From Ancylostoma caninum (lineage: Eukaryota > Nematoda > Chromadorea > Rhabditida > Ancylostomatidae): a stretch of 64,000 nt of DNA. Numbering within the stretch: position 1 is the first letter of the stretch; every line of letters starts with the position of its first letter. The notes beneath the pieces were generated by a model that saw only the letters and a program-made list of their open reading frames with translations, did not search any database and was not told where the DNA came from. Of this stretch, positions 46,853-60,754 are shown in pieces. Both the position numbers and the translations under genes were made by a program. The DNA lies in NCBI GenBank assembly GCA_037903475.1, contig JBAJFG010000015.1, forward strand, positions 1,798,001 through 1,862,000, written 5' to 3'.

Positions 46853-49800
46853 TCCATGTAATAAATATCAATATTAATATCACTTTCTTATAATTTGTGT
46901 TTTTTTGTGGCTATTCGAATGCAGATCCACATCCCTCAGAATAGTATTTACACTGCTTCACATCGTATTTGCTATGCATTTGTCGCTCAATTATAGTGTC
47001 TTTGTTCGTGCAGTCTTTGTTTTCGAACGGATTTCTTCCCTCTTATGATTTATGCATTGGCTCTGCTTTCTTCTGCATCTCGTGTTGCTTTAAAAGTTAG
47101 TAATTAACTTTTATTGACTCTTACTTTTTTCTCGTGGATAAAAGCCAGATAACATTTTCAACAGCGCTCTAGCACGTTATGGCTGTTTGTTTTCGTGTTT
47201 GTAGTGGAATTTCCAGAATATTCCTTGGAGATTTGTTGTTGGCATCTTGTCAACATATTTTGACGATGTTTTCGCGTATTTTTCACGTTTTCTATGTACC
47301 TTTGTGCTTTTCGTGGTGTTTTGAAGTGAAGATTCTGTCCGTGACTTGTTCCAGACGTTGGCGCCGCGCTATCCGACCGACGCTGTTTTCCTCGTCCAGT
47401 AAGCTACCGGCAGATGAGCGTGTAAACATCCACAACGGCAGCATATACACATCCTTTTCATAGAATATTTGATCACTCTTCCTCTTAAGCAAGGACGACG
47501 GGTAAAAATATGGCCGGGTAAGTAGATTTACCACTATTTGAGTTGTTCTTTTTTCCATTTTTTTTTTCAAATTTACGTAAGACGTCGACATAACACCACG
47601 GTAAATGCTTATTGGATTATAGTTATGGGGCAGTTTACAGTGATAATACATTTATTGAGTGTTTACTGCTGCTGGAAAAAGTAATTGGTTGGTAGTTTGT
47701 GATTGTGGTTTGTGTATCTCGCGTTTTATCTCACTTTAGTGATTATAGACTTGTTAATTACTGTCAAACGTCACCAATTACATTTTTTTAGGTCTTATCG
47801 TGACATGTCCCAACTCATTGAGATTTGTTCCAGTACATATGGATTGAATTCGGGTTTGTCCTTTACGACTAAATTTAGTAGTCGGTCTGGTAGTTAGTTC
47901 ATGTTATTATATGTAGTTTCACCGAACATTTCCTGGTATAGAAAATCTTAGAGGGCAAATCTGGCTGTGTTGGGCAAATCGAAATCCAACCTCATATGTC
48001 CTGCATGTCACACTGCACATCGCAGATTTAAAAAGACCCTGTTTTCCTTCATTTTTTAAGGAAATTGGGTCGCTGATCGCCGTTCTGCATCCTCAACTGT
48101 CATGTTTTTTCTTTTGCGGAAGGTGTACTATTAAGTCGCTACAGGGGCAATCTTCGGCAGTTCTCTTCAGAGGTAGAAGAAATGTTATCGAAACTGTTTG
48201 CCTCTTGCGTCAAACTATCCAACAAAACACTCCCTCTCCTTTCGAGAAAAACAGTAGCTGAGTCGGCTGGCGTTTTGAAGCGAGTGCGTCTCTGACGGTA
48301 CATGGCTTCGGCTGGTCAGACTTCTAGAATTAGGAGCTACTACACGTGTTTGTTGTGCTAACAGTGTCAGCTCTTTCGATTTAATAATGATTGAAAACCC
48401 CGTCGAAGGCAAAACATTCCACACTCGTTGTTTTGAAGCTTTCAACCCACCAGAATTGAACTCCGCAATGGCTACATTACCTTGCCATCCACTGCTAGGT
48501 CACGTTTCAGGCCCAGATAAATGTCTTCTTCTGCACGTTCAAAGTTCTCACATACTCATAATTCAAAACTGACGCATTGTGTGTCGCTAGTGCATTTATG
48601 GTTGGCGTGCCAAATGACCCTCATTTTCGGGACACATAGTGAGGCTAACGGCTCATCCCACACAGGAGGCTTGATAGCGATGAGGCAAAATAGATTCTAT
48701 AGTTACGTCTCAAATGTGCGAGTGTTGCGAAATTCTGTGACAGCTCTAGCCCTAGCACTATTTCTACACTTTTCCATCCTTCTTTCGTGAGTAACAACCA
48801 CATAAATTAGTATAATGGGTTTTGCATTCCTTATGCTTCACATAATATTACTGGAGATTACATACCCTCAAAGGACATGTTGGTATAATATTGCTCAATT
48901 GGTTCTCAAGTAACTCCATAATCGTTTTTGTGTGGTTGCTGAATGTAATAAGGAACGTCACCACAATTGCTTTGAGTTCACTGAAGTCGATTTTAAGGGC
49001 GCTCGCTAATATTTTACCAACTTTATGGAACAAGCATGTCAAATCCTGGAGTTTGAAGCCATGGTTTTGCGTTCGCGTGGAACCTTTTTGTGATAACCTA
49101 CTGCCCAAGCAACAATTGAACCTCCTTTGCTGGTATTTATAGTTTAAAGCAGGATTTCTGTGGTAGATTCTTTGTAGAAGTGAACTTTGTACCCCATTGA
49201 ATCCGCTCGTCCTCCCCCCACTTCGGTTCTCATTATCTTCTCCTTTCGGATGCGCTTCTCAATAGAAAGGATATGTGTTGCTGGGAATTGTGGTAGAGAG
49301 CCCTCTGACGAGCTGCAATGGGCGCAAATTATTGGTAGACGAGGGGAAGACTGTGGACAGCTGTTCCGGTCAGCGGATAAGGCTAATGTGTGAGAGGCGC
49401 GCAAGATGTGACGTAATGGGCGCTAAATGGCACTGTCAATTGCATGCCGCAAACTAAATTGGATACAATTAGCTGAATAGCTAGGATTTTGATTAATAAT
49501 GGTTGTAAACATTCTTGTGAGCGAAGTTAATTGCTGGTACAAGCGGCAGCTTTTCTTGTGCATTCTTTTTTTTCGACAGACCGTATTGCCAATTTTCTAC
49601 CTGGAATTGCTTCAGTTATTACTATCAACCTACGCTTTCTTGCAAAGTACTATTAGGTTACCCTGGAAGTAACGGCTGCAATAACGCAGCGACTTTCTGG
49701 AATTTCATAACTCCATGGTCTCAGAAGCTGAGTTGGCATCTCTCGAACCATCAAAAAGCCCAACATTCGCTCTACCTAAAATTCCAAATCACTTTCCTGT

Positions 49801-49998
49801 TCTCTTTTAAATTGATTTTACAGTCTTTGTGCGGCTCAGTTTTGAGGTGAGACGGGGTCTTCCTGCTATTCATTGTAAAGCCTACCCTTTCTCTTCCACA
49901 AAAGCACTTAATGTTTGGAGTTTTTGAGTAACAGATTGACATATCATCAGGTTTTTGGCGATGTTTTTGTTCTCTTAGAGATCGCAGAGAGTTCAGAT
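46853..49998. other. No confirmed gene (about 3.1 kb)
   Basis: A GC-rich patch at 47340-47440 reads as coding in more than one frame. The plus strand has a short TTCCAG-to-GTAAGC interval at 47355-47398; the minus strand has a 119-codon frame at 47292-47651 with GSLLDEENSVGRIARRQRLE. Neither has confirming neighbours. Another patch at 49270-49450 is open in two plus-strand frames. These are noted, not called. Confidence 0.25.
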
Positions 49999-50109
49999 GC
50001 CGCATGCAACCCTGAGACTACCCAGGGTAAGCGCGTTGAAGCCCACGTCAACTATGGGTAAATTTGTGTGGTCCGTTTGTCCTGGGTGGGTTCAATGATG
50101 CATGCGGCC
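49999..50109. repeat. Copy of the ~115-bp palindromic repeat
   Basis: Outer GCCGCATGCA and TGCATGCGGCC ends enclose GAGACTACCCAGGGTAAGCG, a central ACTATGGGTAAATTTGTGTG, and the reversed GTCCTGGGTGGGTTCAATGA. It is a complete single unit and the clearest example of the family layout. Confidence 0.75.
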
Positions 50110-51747
50110 TTAGATTTGTATGGTAGATACTTCATTCGATTTTCCTTATTCTTATCAAGGTTGTTATATATGTTTTTTTTGTTTTGGCAGTCAGTAGTTG
50201 CTCCTTTCTGGACTTTGATGCCCACGAAAGAGGAACTCTGCTACACTTTCGCCTCAGTATTGTAACTGTGCAGCTGTTTTGTACAGCATTTGAAGAAGTA
50301 GTCAGCTGAGATTGACTCTCTGCTTGCTTTCGTATTTAGGTAGACCTGTTGTGGATGCTATTGGATTCAAAGTTTACCCAGTTGATGTTTTGCCAAGAAA
50401 GTGGCTTGACAGTATCTGGTTTCAAGGAAAACAAACACAAAAGATTTAAACAAGATTTGATGAGAAGCTTCGGGACTAGTCGCTTATTGAGGATGGATTT
50501 GGTAGAGTTCCTTGCTTCAAATCTTGTTCAATGTTATGCAGTTTTCACCAAATTAAAGTATATTAATCCACGAAAATGTTTAATATGAAACTGCCAACTG
50601 TTCCTTGTCATACAATGTTTGCTGCTCTCTGTTTCGTGCTTTTGTGCAGCTCATGAGTCTTTTTTCTGGGATTCCCACTCTATATTATTATAATATTACC
50701 GGCTTTTGATATTAGTTTGTGAAATATATTGGCTGGTAGAAAATTATTGCAGAAAGTACCCAAATTAACGGTATTTTTTCAACGAGCCTATTTTTAATTT
50801 AGCCTCTTTCACATTGATGAAGTCGGGAAGACTAATTCTTCAAGGGCAACATTGCCCTTTATTTAAATGGGGAAGTGCACGCTAATTCGTGGTTAGACAA
50901 GCTTTTTTTTCTGCCTGCTGCTGGCACGCTACTAGGATTTTGCCCGTCTTTGGCACATTACCGGGGCTGTTCCAATGCATAGGTTCATCCAGTGGAATCG
51001 GCTACGTTTTGCACTTTTGTTCTGAATCTCTGGCTTGATAGTTTTTAATATCTTAAGCGTAGCCTTTCTACTGTATTGTGTGCTAAGACTGCTGGATTAA
51101 TTTTGAGATTTCAAGTATTTCTGATGTGGCTCACGTTTTAGAAAAAAATGGAAAAGAAAATACCAAGGCCTGCAGCTCCTTTTGGCTACTGATTAAACGC
51201 TTTATGGATTTCCACACGTGGATTACGGGTTACCTCTAATCTGCATCAATCCTTGCGCAACGCCCTTTCATTCCTGCGCTGTCGCCAGTCGGCGTCTTCA
51301 TGGTAACGAAACAAAATAGCCGTGTGCGGCTAGTTACGACTAGTGCGCACAGCGAGTTAAGCCTCGCCCAGAAGGTCAAATATCATTTGAGTCGTTAAGC
51401 ATCCTCTCGGAGTTTTAGAAAGGCGTGGCCTGGCGATTTGCCAACGGCGACGATCGATAAGCGGCCATAGCCTCAACAGCAGCATCAGCAGCAGCTTGCC
51501 AGCCAGCCAGCCAGGCGTTCCCGTTGGCGGCGCGCGAGAGTGAGAGAGAGCCAAGCCGAGTGTGTGTCTAACCCCCGGAGCTAGGAGGTTTTATTGATCA
51601 TTTTCGCCTCCGCCTCTTTCGACGTCGTTGTCGTCGTCGTCGTTGTGGTCGGTCGTCTTTGTTGTTGAGTATTCTGTAGTGTCTGACTGAGCAGAAGAGC
51701 AGAAGTTAGCAACAAGTGCGTCGGAAACGGCGCTAACTGGTGGTGTT

Positions 51748-51904
51748 ATGTCGACGGAAGAGGACGCTGGTTCGACACCAGCGCCAAGTGCAGGCAGTAC
51801 CCATCGCGGTTCACTGTGGATGAGTATGGGTTTCGTATCAAATGATGATTGCAGACGACGTCGAATGAGCAAGAAGCGCGAGAGCATCGAACTGGCTTCG
51901 CTTG
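51748..51904 (+). CDS. Probable first coding exon of an unrecognised gene
   Basis: ATG at 51748 opens 52 codons in locally GC- and CpG-rich DNA and stops at a strong donor (CTTG|GTGAGT, 51905) in phase 1. The peptide is low in hydrophobics: EDAGSTPAPSAGSTHRGSLW, then MGFVSNDDCRRRRMSKKRES and IELASL. The basic-serine run resembles a kinase-target segment of a signalling or cytoplasmic regulatory protein, but no family is recognised. The upstream 450 bases (51240-51740) are CpG-rich with GTCGTT runs and could be promoter and 5' UTR. Downstream exons could not be fixed. A phase-compatible candidate is near 57512-57592 (GEARRRRPTPKSSSRFSREK in one frame, PEGAVPPRNRHRDFH in another). Confidence 0.45.
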
Positions 51905-54538
51905 GTGAGTACTGTTTGAACGTTTATTCTTTGTTTACTTGTTATTTGTTTGTTTTTCCTCCCTCTTCTGCAACAGTTCGATCCAGCCCATTGAACTTTT
52001 TCTTCGACTTTTTGATTTCTTACTCTCAATTGTGAAGAAAAGTTAATAATGCCTATTTTTGCCCACCTTGCAGATATTGAGTATACCCTATTGTTACTTG
52101 ATATAACTATTTCGATCTCTTGGTTCTGTTTTCTATCTCTTTCAGTCTTTTTGCGGGCTTTGAGCACATGATTGCCTCTCAATCCTTCCTTATGGGTAAT
52201 TCTATCTCGTCCATCAGGTCCTTTTTTCACTCAATCCACAAAGATATCTTCTCAGCCTTTCCTTCTTCGCAGATTTTTAGTGCAAAAAAAACCCATTAAG
52301 TCCTGTCTCAGTTTATTTGCCGCTTCTTGGCAGTTTTTAGGTATTCTGTTAGTTTTCTTTTCCTTTTGCGTGACTCGTACCACTGCTGACAAGGATCATG
52401 CATGGAATATTGTATCCTGAAGCTTTCTGGTTTAGTTTTGCTTTATTTTTAGATGGTTAAAACTAGCTGATATTATCTGATAAGTGATTTTTCGGAAGGG
52501 GATAAGACTGGCTTGTTGAAACTGGGAAAATTTCCTATCATGGCTGGTCTCTTTTTCGTGTTCCTTTTCGATTTTCTCTGTTTTTTTTTCTTTTCGGGAA
52601 CCTATTTCGACGCCCTCTGGTGCTGTTTCCACACCACTGCGGATTTGATTATTGGTCTTTAACAGCTTGACTAGTACGTTTACAGCTAGCCGGCTGGATA
52701 TCTGTGTTCTAACTGCTTCTTTATTCATATTTTTTATTAGACCCGAACCTGCTTCCTCGCTTTCCGCACCATTGGCAATGAGCTGCAATAAAACTACGAT
52801 GTTAATGGCAGCTTTGATGACAGCAGTTACCCAGTCCTGTGATGGTTTTTCTTGTTTTTGCGTCGTTTCGAGCAAAAACAGCTGTATAACATAATTGGAA
52901 ATTTATCAGCTTGTTGATACGCGAACCTTATTATTTGGTTCAGGCGTAGTAAAAATTTCCTCCTGTATGTCGAATGGGAACCTGCTCTTTTTACATTAAT
53001 TAAGTTCTGTTTTCATAGTAGTGCGATCCTAGGAGATCATAATTGCATGTTTGAATACATAGGCATAGTTTCAGCCTTCAAACATCAATCTCGTTTTTTC
53101 TACCATTTTGACTTGCTTCCTCTGATTTTTCCCATGGAGATTCCGCATTGAGCTTGAGAAAAGTATTAATATGATTATTCAACAGTCATAAATGTAGTGA
53201 ATAGTGACTTGTTTTGTTTTGTTTTTTTTTTTCGCGGAAATGGCAATTATCCGTTGGTAAAGTGTTGGGCAGCGCTAAAAACAATGCCAATTTTCTGTTC
53301 AATTTATTCCTGATTTTGAGTGTACGTAGGGAATCCTGAAATGGACGGAATTTATTCAATGATTTCTATGTTTTTCGTCATATTCTGTGGTTCTACCTAA
53401 ATGTGTTCTAGTTTTTCGCGCTCTACTGCATACGTAATTTCTGTGAAATTGGCTTACCCACGGGAATATAACGGCAGTTCTTCCGTGAACCCATCAGGAA
53501 TTGCCCTTTTGTTTTGGTTACTACAGAATTTTGAGTTAATTTTATCAGAGAGTCCTGTATTTCGAAAGTGCGGTTGCTTACATGTCAGAATTCTCCGAAG
53601 TTTTTTTAATGGTATCTTTCCCGGTCTCTTATCATTTCTTTTCATCATTCTTTTTCTATATATTTGGCTTTGATGCTGAAAAAAATGTGAGAAGTAACAC
53701 ATTCTGGACCATTTCTAGGGCCTACCTAAGATCACTTGTTTACTCTTGCGCGGTTAGCGGTTCACTTTTGTTCTCGTTGGAGGCATGGGAGAGATGGAGA
53801 GGTTTTCCTCATTGTTCAAACTGATTTATATGCAAAGATGAGAAAATTGCCTTGGCGAAGCAATGGAACGAGCCCAACTCTTACATGATTGGGCGAAACA
53901 TTTTGAATGAATTATGAAAGCATCTGTGAATGATCCAGCCTCTGGTCGCTACTTCAAAACTACTTTGAAAAAGTAACATTACTCAGCATTCCGTTATGCT
54001 GGCATGATTCACCCACAATTGGCTGTGGTAACGTAATCTTCTAATACGTAAAAATAGCCGACTAAAGCACTCAATGCACTCTAGTTAATCCAGTTTGCTG
54101 AGACTCGCTCCCAGAAGGTTCTCAATCCACCTGTTACAGACTCATTTTCATTATTAATACGTAGGTGGAATTTGTCCCGTTGTTACAGACTTATTTTCGC
54201 TGTTAGTGTGTAGGTGGAATGCGCCGAGTTGAAGTTCCAGCTCGTCATTAGGTTGCCTAGGAGAAGCATTACGATTCCCAAGGGGCGTGGTCGTGTTCGA
54301 TTTTGTGCTGACCACGCCGTCTACTCATCGTAGTCGAAGTTTGAGGTGGGTGGCGGTAGCGAGAGGGAACGTGATTTATAGGACAGATGGGTGGCAACTT
54401 GCCATACGCTTTATGGATTTGTGGAGCTTGCTAACAAGACGTGTGTAGATCATAAAGGCAGTATCCTCGGATATTTTGCTTTTGAAATAAGCTATGAAAA
54501 GAACGTAAAGAGCTATTATATGCCTGCAGAGGTATTGT
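51905..54538. other. No confirmed gene; possible intron of the 51748 gene
   Basis: AT-rich sequence with pyrimidine-rich tracts and no splice-supported exon. A 147-codon minus-strand frame at 52432-52875 is Lys/Glu-rich low-complexity text and is not accepted. Confidence 0.35.
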
Positions 54539-55310
54539 CGAAGGCGGATGATATGGGGAAATCAGTTCAACGACGCGCCAGTTTACACATCCTGATTACT
54601 TTTGCCTGCACGTTGGGAGTATGGTCATCGGTTCACTTGTGAAAAACTTCGCTTGTGGAATAGGTTTAAAAATTAGAAAGAACAATTAGTCCTTATGGAG
54701 GCATTACCGCAGGCGGATGATGTGGGAAAACCACCCAGCGATGCGTCAGTTTACGTCTCCCGACCATGCGGCAAGTGCGGTTGTTATGACCATCGGCCAA
54801 CCGTTGGGAATTTTCACATGTTCAATAGGATTCCAAAAATGCGAAGAATGATTTTTCACTTGTGAAGAGGTTACTGCAGGCGTCTTTTATGGGAAAATGA
54901 TCCAATGATGCTTCAGTTTAAACCTAGCGACCATTTTTCGCCAAATGTAGACTTTATCCGGCTCCCTCTTGGAAATTTTCGCTTAATGAATAGTTCTTTC
55001 TTTCTCGAAACTTTACAGGCAAATAGGCTCTACAGTCTCGTGAAGTGACGCAGTTGGAATTTTTTTAGTACATAGGTGTTATCCATGTGGCAATTTTTAC
55101 TGGTTATCATTATCCTTTCCTTTGTGTGCTTTATCTTGTCAATAGCACGCCAGTCGTTTTTTTTTTGCTGGCGTACAGCAAATAAATAAATAAATAAATA
55201 GGTTCCCGAAATGGGATGAATGATTTCTTACTCGTTAAAACATTACTGCAGACGTGTATGATGTGGGAAAACCATCTGACTATGCGTCAGTTTACAAGCC
55301 TTGAGCACTC
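54539..55310. repeat. Tandem repeat of about 168 bp, four units
   Basis: Units start with GCAGGCGGATGATGTGGGAA followed by AACCA, CGATGCGTCAGTTTACA and a CGACCAT...GGCAA tail. Starts are near 54541, 54711, 54879 and 55250. The last spacing is enlarged by an insertion that includes (AAAT)n at 55182-55200. The 83-codon plus-strand frame at 54391-54642 overlaps the first unit. Confidence 0.7.
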
Positions 55311-58300
55311 TTATTGAAGAGAGAGCGTATGGCAATCGGTTCTTTTTCGGTTCCTGAACCTGTGGTCGTCCATGTAAGGAAGAACACTCGTTTCCGCCTT
55401 CGAAAACGGAAATGTTCCTCGATTTTGTCGATTTGCCGCATGTTTGGCGTATTTTCTGCTCAGAAGTACATAAGTTCTGTGACCCTTAAACTCTTCAATG
55501 CAGTAGGCGTCTAAGCACGTCACCTTCCGTAGGTGCACCTGCCATTGTGCAGACTGGAGATTTGGTGCTGCAAAGTTTCGGCAACATTTTATTCCTAGCT
55601 GTTCAGCAAGATAAGTGGTGCATCACACGAAATGCTTGGAAAAATGCATTGAATACATTGTTATAAAATGTACGAGGGCAACTTGTTCAGCAGCACCTGA
55701 TTGTCAGACACGAGATGACAAACTCTGGTCACGCAAACAGATGCTTTTTTTAACGCAACCAGCTTGCACGACAACTGCTACGACGTAGGCGGCTGCAGGA
55801 TTCTGGTCACCCAGCAACGGGACATTGACCCCTAGATAAAATTGGCTTAGTACTAGAAATAATTGGTTTGTTCGTTGGGGTACGAAATGGGCGATGCAGA
55901 TAGTTATTCGGGGAATAGTAGGTTTCTTTAGGGAAAAAATGTATATGTTCAGTTTTCATAAGCTGTAATTTTCTGAAGATGGGCTGCTTTGTTCAGCCAT
56001 GCAGGTGTTGCTGGATCCTCAAATAACTATCCACTGGAAAGGTCTTGCATTTTTATTGCTGAGCATGCATTTTTCCAAAGCAGGTTTTTATTATTTCGGC
56101 TGAATAAGCATGTAGAAGGGATTTTGTCGTTGAATTCATACAGTAATCATTTACGGCTAGGCTGATGTAACCAGAAATTTTCCTATTCAAATGGAAGCTT
56201 ACAGCGAATGCAAGCGAATCTGGTGTTACCCCCTGGAAATGTAATTTCCTTGCGTTGAAGCTATGAAAGGCGATGGTAACTTACTGTATTAACCTAGAAT
56301 GTTGTAAATGTGTGCTCCATAGCACATTTTGTCAATTTTACATTTTGCGCGGCGATTACAGGTCACTTTATGGCTAAACTCTATAAAAATACCCGTTAAA
56401 TGATCGGACACTTTTACCAGTTTCTTCTCTATACAAATTGTAGTCTTCCTTGCTTGACGGGAAGTTCCAAAAATTACGTGATCTCTAATTCACTGCTTGT
56501 TCTTGAGAGTCGTGTGCTGCTTGAATTCTGAACTCTGCAATCATCTGTGTACTATTTACGCTTCAAGTGTGGTAATCCAGGCGTAGAATATGCGGATTTA
56601 CTAATTGTGACCGTTGGGGGATTCATGGCTGGTGCATGCTTTTCTGGCAGTGACAGCGTTTTCTGGAGGCAAAGGAGTTGGCAATTTTCAGGAAGAATTG
56701 GGGAGAAAGGAATTGAGTGCAGAAACCGAGAAAGAGTCGAGAATAGTATTATCCTGCAGGAAATTGTTAAAATTCATCTGCTTTGCGTAGAAAATGTGGT
56801 GGAGATATCTTATTAATTAAACTAAGGATCATACCATTGATAGCGTACTGTACGTGTTAGTTGTGGTAAGGGGTTGTCCAAAACCACGGCGACTCACCAC
56901 AAGATCCATATCTAGCGTTAGAAAGCTCAAAGATTGAACAGATGATAAAAGATTTGATACAAAATGCCAAAAACTCGAGATAAGTTGAAAAACGTGCTCT
57001 GTAGTCCTGTCTCCGTAACCTTCGATCACCCCATAGCTCTGAAGAAATGCTGTGAAGCCACGCTGTTCTTGTTGCTCGGAAGAACTGGATTAAAATCATT
57101 GCGTAGGCGATAAATTGTTCGCTTCATGAGGAAAGTTTCCTCCTTCCTATCTTCCAAAACTACAAATAATGTGGTCTTTGCTCCGGAAGAGCGGGGCGGG
57201 GAAGCACTTGTCTACTGCAAGGTTTCCAGAGGTTGTTGCGTGATGGCTTCTTCCTGAGAGAGCATCGTAGCTTTCCAAGAAGATGATTGCGATGGTAGCT
57301 ATTGCACATAAGCATTTTGGAAAATTGAGCTATTGGACATAGCTTGGATTCACTCATGGTTTTATATCAATAGCTCTGAAACTCGAGGAAGAATTGCATT
57401 TGCTCGGATTGCGAAAAGAAGTTAACCGCTTGGATTGCTTCTCATTGCTTTTAATACTTTGATTTGACTAGTCATTCGGTTACCGAGGATCTTTCTCATT
57501 GGTACTGGACTAAGGAATATTGGGGTTGGAGAGGCCCGAAGGCGCCGTCCCACCCCGAAATCGTCATCGAGATTTTCACGTGAAAAAATCTCCAGTAACC
57601 ATTGATCACAATAGCAAATGCGATTCCTTGAAATACTGCCGAGAAAACCTGTTATCAAGCACCAATTATTGGGGAGACTGTGGGCGGAGTCAATGCGAAA
57701 TTACAGGTGTTTCACATCATGTACTCATTTGCTGGTCAGGCATGGAGCATAGTTTCTATTTTGATAGGGAGTGGGTGAGGAACTCTCACAAGAATTACGA
57801 GTTACCTCGGAAGTTGCGCTCCCATGAGTGAATTATTCAGACCGTGCCCTCCTCAGCTCCGCCCACAGGATCCCCAAGAATTGAGGCTAGAGAAAGGGGG
57901 TCTTTTCTGCAGTTTTATACGGAATTACATGTATCATTGTGATCAACAGCTTCTGTAGATTCGTTTCACATGGGAATTTCAAAAAAGATTTTGATGTGGG
58001 ACGGTGTTTTTACAGAGAAACATTCAGAATCACGGTTTGCCCGCCACTCCGGTTATCGAAATTGCTTGTATCGTCACTGTAGCGATTTTGCAATAGCACA
58101 AATAACCCAAATCTAGCAGCCATCCCATAGTGTAGTTTCGCGTTCATATGAAAAGCGGGACTACCGCAGCACATAGAGGGGGGTACATCGTCCAATTAAA
58201 TATGAAAAAAAAGGCTGTCAGAACGTTTCCGGACAGTCGGGCTAAATTATCAAGACCACAGTGATCGCGACCGGACAGATGTTAAAGGTGCGGCGGTTCT

Positions 58301-60545
58301 GTGCGATATGATAAGACGTCGGCACAGTTTCCACAATAAGCTGGTGAGCGCCAGTCTTTGTTCTGAAGCTGTAGCAACTGAAACCGCTCCCACAGTGGAC
58401 TCTAAAGAGTAATGACGACGTCAACTGGTCGTCACAATTCAATAGTACTCGGTCAGCTGAGTCGACATGCTGACTGTCCGTTTCGTGAGTTTTCAACTTT
58501 TTTGAAGTGAAAATTATTCATTTGATGTGCTATTTCAGCTAGAAATTAGAGCTTAATTTTTTCATCGAACTATATAGAGGAAAGTTAAATTCAGGAAATC
58601 TTTTTTTTTTTTCAATTGTTTCCATTGTTTCGACCAGATAATTTCTTTCTAGAAGCATTTCCTGGAAGGTTTCCATAGTTATTTATGGGTCGAGGAGGTT
58701 CCTATGAACAGTTTTCCTGACATTGTTGTCCGAATGATTGTGTTTATAACTAAAATTATATAATATTGCTAGAATTGCGGAGTACGGATAAATTCCTCCA
58801 CTGTGCCACTTTACATCGTTGGCTACAGGGCAGACAGCATCTTTTTTTTGTCTGGATGTTTGAACGGCTTCCGTGGAAAGATCCATCATTCAAAATTTCC
58901 GGGAATTTCGGTAGTAGATGTCTAGGAATTTACACATAGCATATTCATAGCGTATTCTTTCTCAGTTTTTAGCTGAATGGTATAACGCAAAAAGTTGGGA
59001 ATACTATTCTATGCAGTATATCCATAGATACAGTTTCTATATCCAACTACCACAGCTCTACAAAATGGTTAACGAATTCGAAATAAGCAGAATCAATTTC
59101 ATACTATGATACATATTCCAATTCAAGATGCCACGGACATCTGGTATCCTTCCCTCATAAGTCATAATTATCTACCTGAGAATTCCACCAATTCCACCGA
59201 ACTAGATAATTTCGTAAACCTAGATGATTTCCGTCATAGCCAAGTTTCCAGCCGACTTCTGCTTAATTTTAATCTTTTGTTTATGTAGTGCTGTAGTTTT
59301 TTTTTCCTGAGAAGTTTTTTTGGCAGCAGGTTCTCAGCAGAGCGTCGTTAAGATAATTGACAAGTGTTCCACTTTCGCCTAGGTTTTTTCCAAATGGAAA
59401 AATGGATTTCTATCAGGAAATCGTTCATGTTTTTTGGTGAGCCAGTATCAGCTGTCCGTGTTCTGTTAGAACAGCTGCAACAATGTTGAAATGTAAACTT
59501 TGTAGATTAACTTCGAGCTTAAATTCATGGATTCAGAAGGATAGGATACGAATGAACTGTAATTCAGCTTTAATAAGGATTTGTGGTCGTCTCACAGGCT
59601 GCACGTGATTGAATGACATAAAAAGAAAATTTCAATTAAATCTTGCGGGCACTAATGTGCTTTCTATTCCACTTCTGTTACTTCTTCATTTCCACTTCGA
59701 TTTATCATCAGAACCATATCCGAGTTTGCTCGTGGAATTCAAGAGCAGCTCTGGCCGAACATGGCGAATCCTATTCTCTGTGCGTAACTAAGTAATGCGG
59801 CCGTCTTTCCATTATCCATTGGATGCGACGGCGGCCGTCGCGCCCTTGTGTGTCGAGGCTGCAGTCGTGTTCGGAATTCGTAAACAGAACATGCTGACAT
59901 GCTGAAGAAGACTTCCAGTAGGTAACGGGATTGGAAAATTGCGCGGATTGGAAATTAGAGTTAGAATTTGAAGTTGCTTGCTGCTATGTAGAAAGTATGG
60001 CTATTGATTGAATATTGAGAATGTTACCACCGAATGTTGCTATGTGCTAATCGTCTCCTTTTGATAATGATGAGATTAGTGTACTTAAAATTCGAGAATA
60101 TCATCATGAAATGAATCCGAAAAAAAAGGCTAGAAGAGGGGATAATGGAAGAAATTCTTTTCCACACTCTCCTATCTTGGGGCTAGAGACCTGTTATGTG
60201 ACTTCTGTAGTTCACCCGGTCACATAACTCTGTCAGCAGTGATTCTCAAGGGAGTTTCAAGGAGGATAATGGTGTGGGAGGATGAATTAGATTGGTGTAA
60301 AAATTATTTAGAGAAGGAGAAGTTTACTTAGGCTATGTAATGGGTCATTTACACAGGTGATTGAGGAGGAGGTATAAGGGAAGGTATGGCTGTTGAATGA
60401 AAAGCAGAATAGTTTCCTTTATACAATCCATGGATGGTTTTCTACTCTGGTAGCTGGTTATTTTACTGGGGGTGAGATATCTTCGTTACCATAGTTGGCG
60501 TTCTTGCGAAGGTTGAATTGAGAAGGGGGGGGGGGGGAAGAGGTA
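55311..60545. other. No confirmed gene (5.2 kb); several coding-like stretches
   Basis: Noted but not called: plus 57512-57592 (see the 51748 entry); minus 58496-58242 (LLFRVHCGSGFSCYSF, TSYHIAQNRRTFNICP) and minus 58195-58010 (HYGMAARFGLFVLLQNRYSD, NRSGGQTVILNVSL), adjacent, similar in style but interrupted by stops; plus 59074-59211 (IHIPIQDATDIWYPSLISHN). The last is faintly like the IWxPD region of ligand-gated channels and ends at a GTAAAC. No complete exon chain was found. Confidence 0.3.
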
Positions 60546-60754
60546 TCAAAGATGTAGTGGGGGTTTATCAGCAATTGTAAGGAATATTATCCTCTTTTCC
60601 AGGAATTCACCTTCACATGCAGGGATGAGAAAGTGCTAAAGGATCCTAATTTCACTAGCACTTCCATTAGCATCCTTTAGCTCTTCCTTATCCGTGCATG
60701 TGAAGGTGAGATTCCTGGGAAAGAGGTGCTGATAAACCCCCACTACATCTTCGA
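60546..60754. mobile_element. TA-flanked palindromic MITE
   Basis: A 209 bp palindrome with arms of about 95 bases: TCAAAGATGTAGTGGGGGTT through CACCTTCACATGCAGGGAT, and its inverse ending CCCCCACTACATCTTCGA. It is flanked by TA (60544-60545 and 60755-60756). It has no coding capacity. Confidence 0.8.

Noticed and set aside
59074..59211. Possible ligand-gated channel exon (IWYP motif, ends at GTAAAC)
   Set aside because: The match is a single short motif; no Cys-loop or membrane segments were found nearby.
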